DNA of 64,000 bases from Pontibacter cellulosilyticus (GTDB lineage: Bacteria; Bacteroidota; Bacteroidia; Cytophagales; Hymenobacteraceae), in contig NZ_JACRVF010000006.1 in assembly GCF_014306105.1 (NCBI RefSeq), positions 1-64,000 on the forward strand, given 5' to 3'. The position numbers and the translations under genes are program-made. The notes beneath the pieces are model-generated. The model was not told where the DNA came from. It saw only the letters and a program-made list of their open reading frames with translations, and ran no database searches. Every line of letters begins with the position of its first letter. Position 1 is the first letter of the stretch. This document shows positions 60,614 to 64,000 of the stretch, piece after piece.

Positions 60614-62713
60614 TTGAGCAACTTTTTCCATACAAAAATTGAGTTCCTGAAAGGCGTGGGGCCGATGCGGGCGGAGCTGCTGCAGAAAGAGCTGCAGATC
60701 TTCACCTACGGCGACCTCATTCAGCACTACCCTTTCCGCTACCTCGACCGCACCCAGTTTTACAAGGTGGCAGAGCTGGACGAAAGTATGCCTTATGTGC
60801 AGGTCCGCGGCCGTGTGCGTGGCAAAGAAGTAATTGGCGAAGGCCGAAAACAGCGCCTGGCAGCAACGTTGGTAGACGAGAACGGAGACCAACTGGAACT
60901 GGTGTGGTTTAAGGGTGTGAAGTGGATGCAGAAATCGCTGAAGAACCACACCGACTATATTGTATTTGGCAAGCCAACTGAGTTCAATGGCAAGTTTAGC
61001 ATGGCTCACCCGGAATTGGAAGAGCTAGGTGAGGAGAAACAAACCAATGCCTTTCTGCAGCCGGTTTACAACACCACCGAAAAACTAAAGGCTCACCGCA
61101 TCGACAGCAAAGTCATCAGTAAAATGATGGAGCATTTGCTAAAGTTAGCGGTACCCAACATACAGGAAACACTCTCTCCTGAATTGATTGACCATTATCG
61201 CCTTACCGATAAACGCACTGCGCTAATTAACATCCACTTTCCGCAGTCTACAGAGAAGTATAACGCGGCAAAGTTCAGGCTAAAATTTGAGGAGCTCTTT
61301 TATGTGCAGTTGCGACTGCTCCGGCAGAAGGTAGTTCGCAAAGCCGATTTAAAAGGCCAGATATTTAAGAACACCTCCACCCTTACCGATTTCTACAAAA
61401 ACCACATGACCTTTGACCTGACCAATGCGCAGAAGCGGGTGGTGAAGGAGATTTACGGAGACTTAACGGCAGGCAAACAGATGAACCGCCTACTGCAGGG
61501 TGATGTGGGTTCGGGTAAAACTATTGTGGCTTTTATTACCATGCTGATCGCCGCTGATAATGGTGCACAGTCGGTATTAATGGCACCAACCGAAATCTTG
61601 GCAGACCAACATTACGTGGGGCTAAAAGCCTTTGCTGACAGACTAGGCATAAACTTGGGTAAGCTAACTGGCTCTACCAAAACAAAAGACCGAAGAATAC
61701 TGCACGAGCAGCTGCGCTCCGGCGATATGAAGATGATTGTGGGCACACATGCTTTGCTCGAGGATGTAGTACAGTTTCAGAACCTGGGCCTGTGCATTGT
61801 AGACGAGCAACACCGTTTTGGCGTAGAGCAACGCTCTAAACTGTGGCGCAAGAACCCGCGCGTGATTCCACATGTGCTTGTTATGACAGCCACACCTATT
61901 CCCCGCACCCTAGCCATGACTTTGTATGGTGACTTGGATGTATCGGTGATTGATGAGTTACCTGCCGGCCGTAAAGAGATCGTTACCGTGCATCGCTTCG
62001 ACTCGCACCGCCTGCGGGTGTTCCAGTTTGTGCGCGATCAGATAAAACTTGGCCGACAAGTATACATCGTGTATCCGCTTATAGAAGAGTCGGAGCAGAT
62101 GGAGAATTACAAAGATCTGATGGATGGTTTTGAAAGCGTGCAGCGGGCATTTCCGGAGTATAAAGTAAGTATGGTGCACGGCAAAATGAAGCCGCAGGAC
62201 AAGGACTACGAAATGCAGCGCTTTGTGCAGAACGAGACGCAGATCATGGTAGCCACCACAGTAATTGAGGTTGGAGTAAACGTACCGAATGCATCGGTAA
62301 TGATCATTGAAAGTGCGGAGCGGTTTGGCTTATCGCAGCTACACCAGTTGCGCGGGCGTGTGGGCCGTGGCGCCGAACAGAGTTACTGTATACTTATGAC
62401 AGGCTACAAACTGAGCAAAGACAGCAAAACCAGACTGGAAACAATGGTGCGCACTAACAACGGCTTCGAGATAGCTGACATAGACCTGAAGTTGCGCGGC
62501 CCCGGCGACCTGATGGGCACACAGCAAAGCGGCGTGCTGGACCTGTTAATCTCAGACCTAGCTAAGGATGCGCCTATACTTCAGGAGGCACGAGCCGCAG
62601 CACAACGCATATTAGAGCAAGACCCGCAGTTGGAGCAGTCGCAAAATGCCAATCTGCGCCGGCACATACAGTCGCTAAGCGCAAACACAGTTAACTGGAG
62701 CAGAATCAGCTAA
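60614..62713 (+). CDS. recG: ATP-dependent DNA helicase RecG
   Basis: A 699-residue helicase that remodels stalled forks and recombination intermediates. It has the N-terminal wedge domain with an OB-fold (VRGRVRGKEVIGEGRKQRL), helicase motifs GDVGSGKT (about 296-303), DEQH, the SF2 motif VI, and the C-terminal GRVGRG. The start is TTG at 60614-60616; an in-frame stop at 60590 precedes it and no ATG occurs before the conserved FLKGVGPMRAELL, so TTG is required. Monocistronic. Confidence 0.95.
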   Translation: MSNFFHTKIEFLKGVGPMRAELLQKELQIFTYGDLIQHYPFRYLDRTQFYKVAELDESMPYVQVRGRVRGKEVIGEGRKQRLAATLVDENGDQLELVWFKGVKWMQKSLKNHTDYIVFGKPTEFNGKFSMAHPELEELGEEKQTNAFLQPVYNTTEKLKAHRIDSKVISKMMEHLLKLAVPNIQETLSPELIDHYRLTDKRTALINIHFPQSTEKYNAAKFRLKFEELFYVQLRLLRQKVVRKADLKGQIFKNTSTLTDFYKNHMTFDLTNAQKRVVKEIYGDLTAGKQMNRLLQGDVGSGKTIVAFITMLIAADNGAQSVLMAPTEILADQHYVGLKAFADRLGINLGKLTGSTKTKDRRILHEQLRSGDMKMIVGTHALLEDVVQFQNLGLCIVDEQHRFGVEQRSKLWRKNPRVIPHVLVMTATPIPRTLAMTLYGDLDVSVIDELPAGRKEIVTVHRFDSHRLRVFQFVRDQIKLGRQVYIVYPLIEESEQMENYKDLMDGFESVQRAFPEYKVSMVHGKMKPQDKDYEMQRFVQNETQIMVATTVIEVGVNVPNASVMIIESAERFGLSQLHQLRGRVGRGAEQSYCILMTGYKLSKDSKTRLETMVRTNNGFEIADIDLKLRGPGDLMGTQQSGVLDLLISDLAKDAPILQEARAAAQRILEQDPQLEQSQNANLRRHIQSLSANTVNWSRIS

Positions 62714-62904
62714 CACCTTCTTGATACAAGAACAGATGATACCTGCTCCTGCGATCTCCTTGCAGAAGATCGGTTTTTAAATAAGAAAACTTTTATAGCT
62801 TCAGATACAACCAGGCGCTATTGTGTACTACGCCCTGATGAAAACTTCCCCCCTTGTTGATTGGTCAAATGTAAAATTCTAATCTTCCCTACGTTCCTCC
62901 TTCT

Positions 62905-63108
62905 TTAGTAAACTACATCGGCGGCAGCCTCTATTTCTTTTTCCTTTTGCTCATCAAGCACATTGGCCTGCTGCTTAAGATTAATAAAAGAACTCTCCAC
63001 TTTGCCGGTTTTCGTTGTTGCACTTGCTGTCGCTATCTCATTTTCTTTTGTGTACTTGCTCACGAGGATTATCCCCATAAACAAAAAGAGCTTGAGTATA
63101 GATTTCAT
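62905..63108 (-). CDS. small exported or anchored protein, unknown
   Basis: A 67-residue protein with a short hydrophobic N-terminus (about 4-17, ILKLFLFMGIILVS), then a Thr/Ser-rich and an acidic helical part (VLDEQKEKEIEAAADVVY). No family recognised. It is small and has no conserved motif, so it may be spurious; the ATG at 63108 and codon use are plausible. Confidence 0.4.
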   Translation of the reverse strand: MKSILKLFLFMGIILVSKYTKENEIATASATTKTGKVESSFINLKQQANVLDEQKEKEIEAAADVVY

Positions 63109-63381
63109 AGTTTGTTTTGTATGTTATGGTGTACTGGCATAAACTAAGGTAAGTTGTATTAACATCAGTATATTGGGTGAACACCTTTATTTTTCCGCTA
63201 TTCACCTGTAATTTGCTTGCCATCACACTACATTCACAGCTATATCTTTATATGTAGACAATACCATATCATCGGATAAATCTGTAAGTTCCACGCGAAA
63301 CAATAGATAAAAAACTATACTTGCCCGGCTGCTGCATCGTTTATACTTTTACATAATAACTCAGGCTTAAATTATATACTT

Positions 63382-64000
63382 GTGAGAAAATTCGCTTTTT
63401 GTATACTCCTCCTGTTCTGCCTTATTTCGGCGGCACCTTTAGCGTTGGCACAGTCCAGAACAAAGGCATCTGCAGCATTTACATATTTTCCGGAAAAAGG
63501 CGAAGACCAGTATAACCAGCGGATCACAAATAAAACGATTCCTTTATCAGCTGATGAGTTTGTTATCCTGAGCCGACAGGCAATTGATAGCTACACTGTA
63601 GAGAAGTATAACACGGATCTGAAAAAAGCCTGGCAGGCAACCATACCTCTGAAAGAGACTGAAACCGTAGAGGCATTTTTTAAATCAGATGCTGCAGCCA
63701 CTGTTATTACCCGACGAACAAACGAGACAACACAACAACTTTATGGCTATCACATCAATTTGCAGTCCGGGCAAATGCAGGAGGCTACGCTATTGTTAGA
63801 TGCTCCATTAAAAGGACGCCGGGCAAGTATAGCCACCTCTGCAGACGGCTCTAAGTTGCTTGCCTATCGCTACCACACCGACAACGATCAACAAATTAAG
63901 GATATAAGCGGCACCTTGTACAATGGCAGTTTAAAGAAAGTAGCAGAAACAAAGTATAACCTGAGCGATGTGTTTGGCATACTTACCGCTGAAGTGAAAG
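63382..64000 (+). CDS. exported protein, partial (cut by right edge)
   Basis: An open frame that runs off the window; 206 codons are present. A GTG start at 63382 is directly followed by a normal signal peptide (RKFAFCILLLFCLISAAPLA, cleaved after ALAQ). The mature part is mixed alpha/beta, with IPLSADEFVILSRQAIDSY and a repeated strand pattern (SADGSKLLAYRYHTDN) suggestive of a beta-propeller-like surface protein. No family recognised. TATACTT lies 7 nt before the GTG. Confidence 0.6.
   Translation, partial: MRKFAFCILLLFCLISAAPLALAQSRTKASAAFTYFPEKGEDQYNQRITNKTIPLSADEFVILSRQAIDSYTVEKYNTDLKKAWQATIPLKETETVEAFFKSDAAATVITRRTNETTQQLYGYHINLQSGQMQEATLLLDAPLKGRRASIATSADGSKLLAYRYHTDNDQQIKDISGTLYNGSLKKVAETKYNLSDVFGILTAEVK

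Noticed and set aside
1-64000. CRISPR array, prophage, insertion sequence or rRNA operon
   Set aside because: No regular direct repeats with spacers, no transposase or phage structural genes and no rRNA sequence were seen.

Overview
The window is chromosomal DNA of a Bacteroidota, most likely order Cytophagales, family Hymenobacteraceae (Pontibacter-like; this rank is inferred). Supporting marks are a type IX secretion (T9SS) sorting domain, gliding genes gldB, gldE and gldD, DUF2480, the short ribosome-associated proteins THX and AURKAIP1/COX24, several small PorT-type outer-membrane barrels, and promoters of the Bacteroidota TTG / TAnnTTTG type with few Shine-Dalgarno sites. There is no rRNA, CRISPR array, prophage or recombinase gene.

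Layout. 0-4 kb: a reverse-strand housekeeping block (rpmH, rnpA, S41 protease, tsaB, DUF2480). 4-14 kb: M61 peptidase, FAD oxidoreductase, PfkB kinase, tRNA-His, dihydroorotase with a small CPWCG protein, AI-2E-family permease, DEAD-box helicase. 14-25 kb: upp with an overlapping FemAB-like gene, a Wzi/RemB-like barrel protein, an MsbA-type ABC exporter, a SIS-domain heptose isomerase, YifB/ComM, then three tandem outer-membrane barrel genes. 25-38 kb, reverse strand: M20 dipeptidase, plsY, a 1589-residue secreted protein in one operon with prmA and a DUF6150-like gene, tpiA, uvrA. 38-49 kb is more accessory: a T9SS cargo protein, THX, an MFS exporter, a gene broken by a stop codon, a truncated haemoglobin, an ECF sigma factor with a small partner, nth, then three AT-rich cassette-like ORFs separated by attC-like sites, an APC permease and a scramblase-like protein. 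49-64 kb: a glycosyltransferase, gldB, an OM barrel, then rng / AURKAIP1 / TPR / HU facing mutY / ssb / gldE / gldD, then recG and a partial exported protein at the right edge.

The strongest unexplained signals are: (1) the heptamer TATACTT/AAGTATA, present about every 450 bp in both orientations, in genes and between them, far above chance; (2) a small integron-like cassette array near 44.8-46.2 kb with two 67-bp attC-like sites and no integrase; (3) two long inverted-repeat intergenic elements at 5.8 kb and 34.5 kb; (4) an in-frame TAG that splits a conserved small protein at 41.2 kb. Several genes (rng, HU, gldE, recG and the right-edge gene) start on TTG or GTG. Perfect hairpin terminators close most transcription units.
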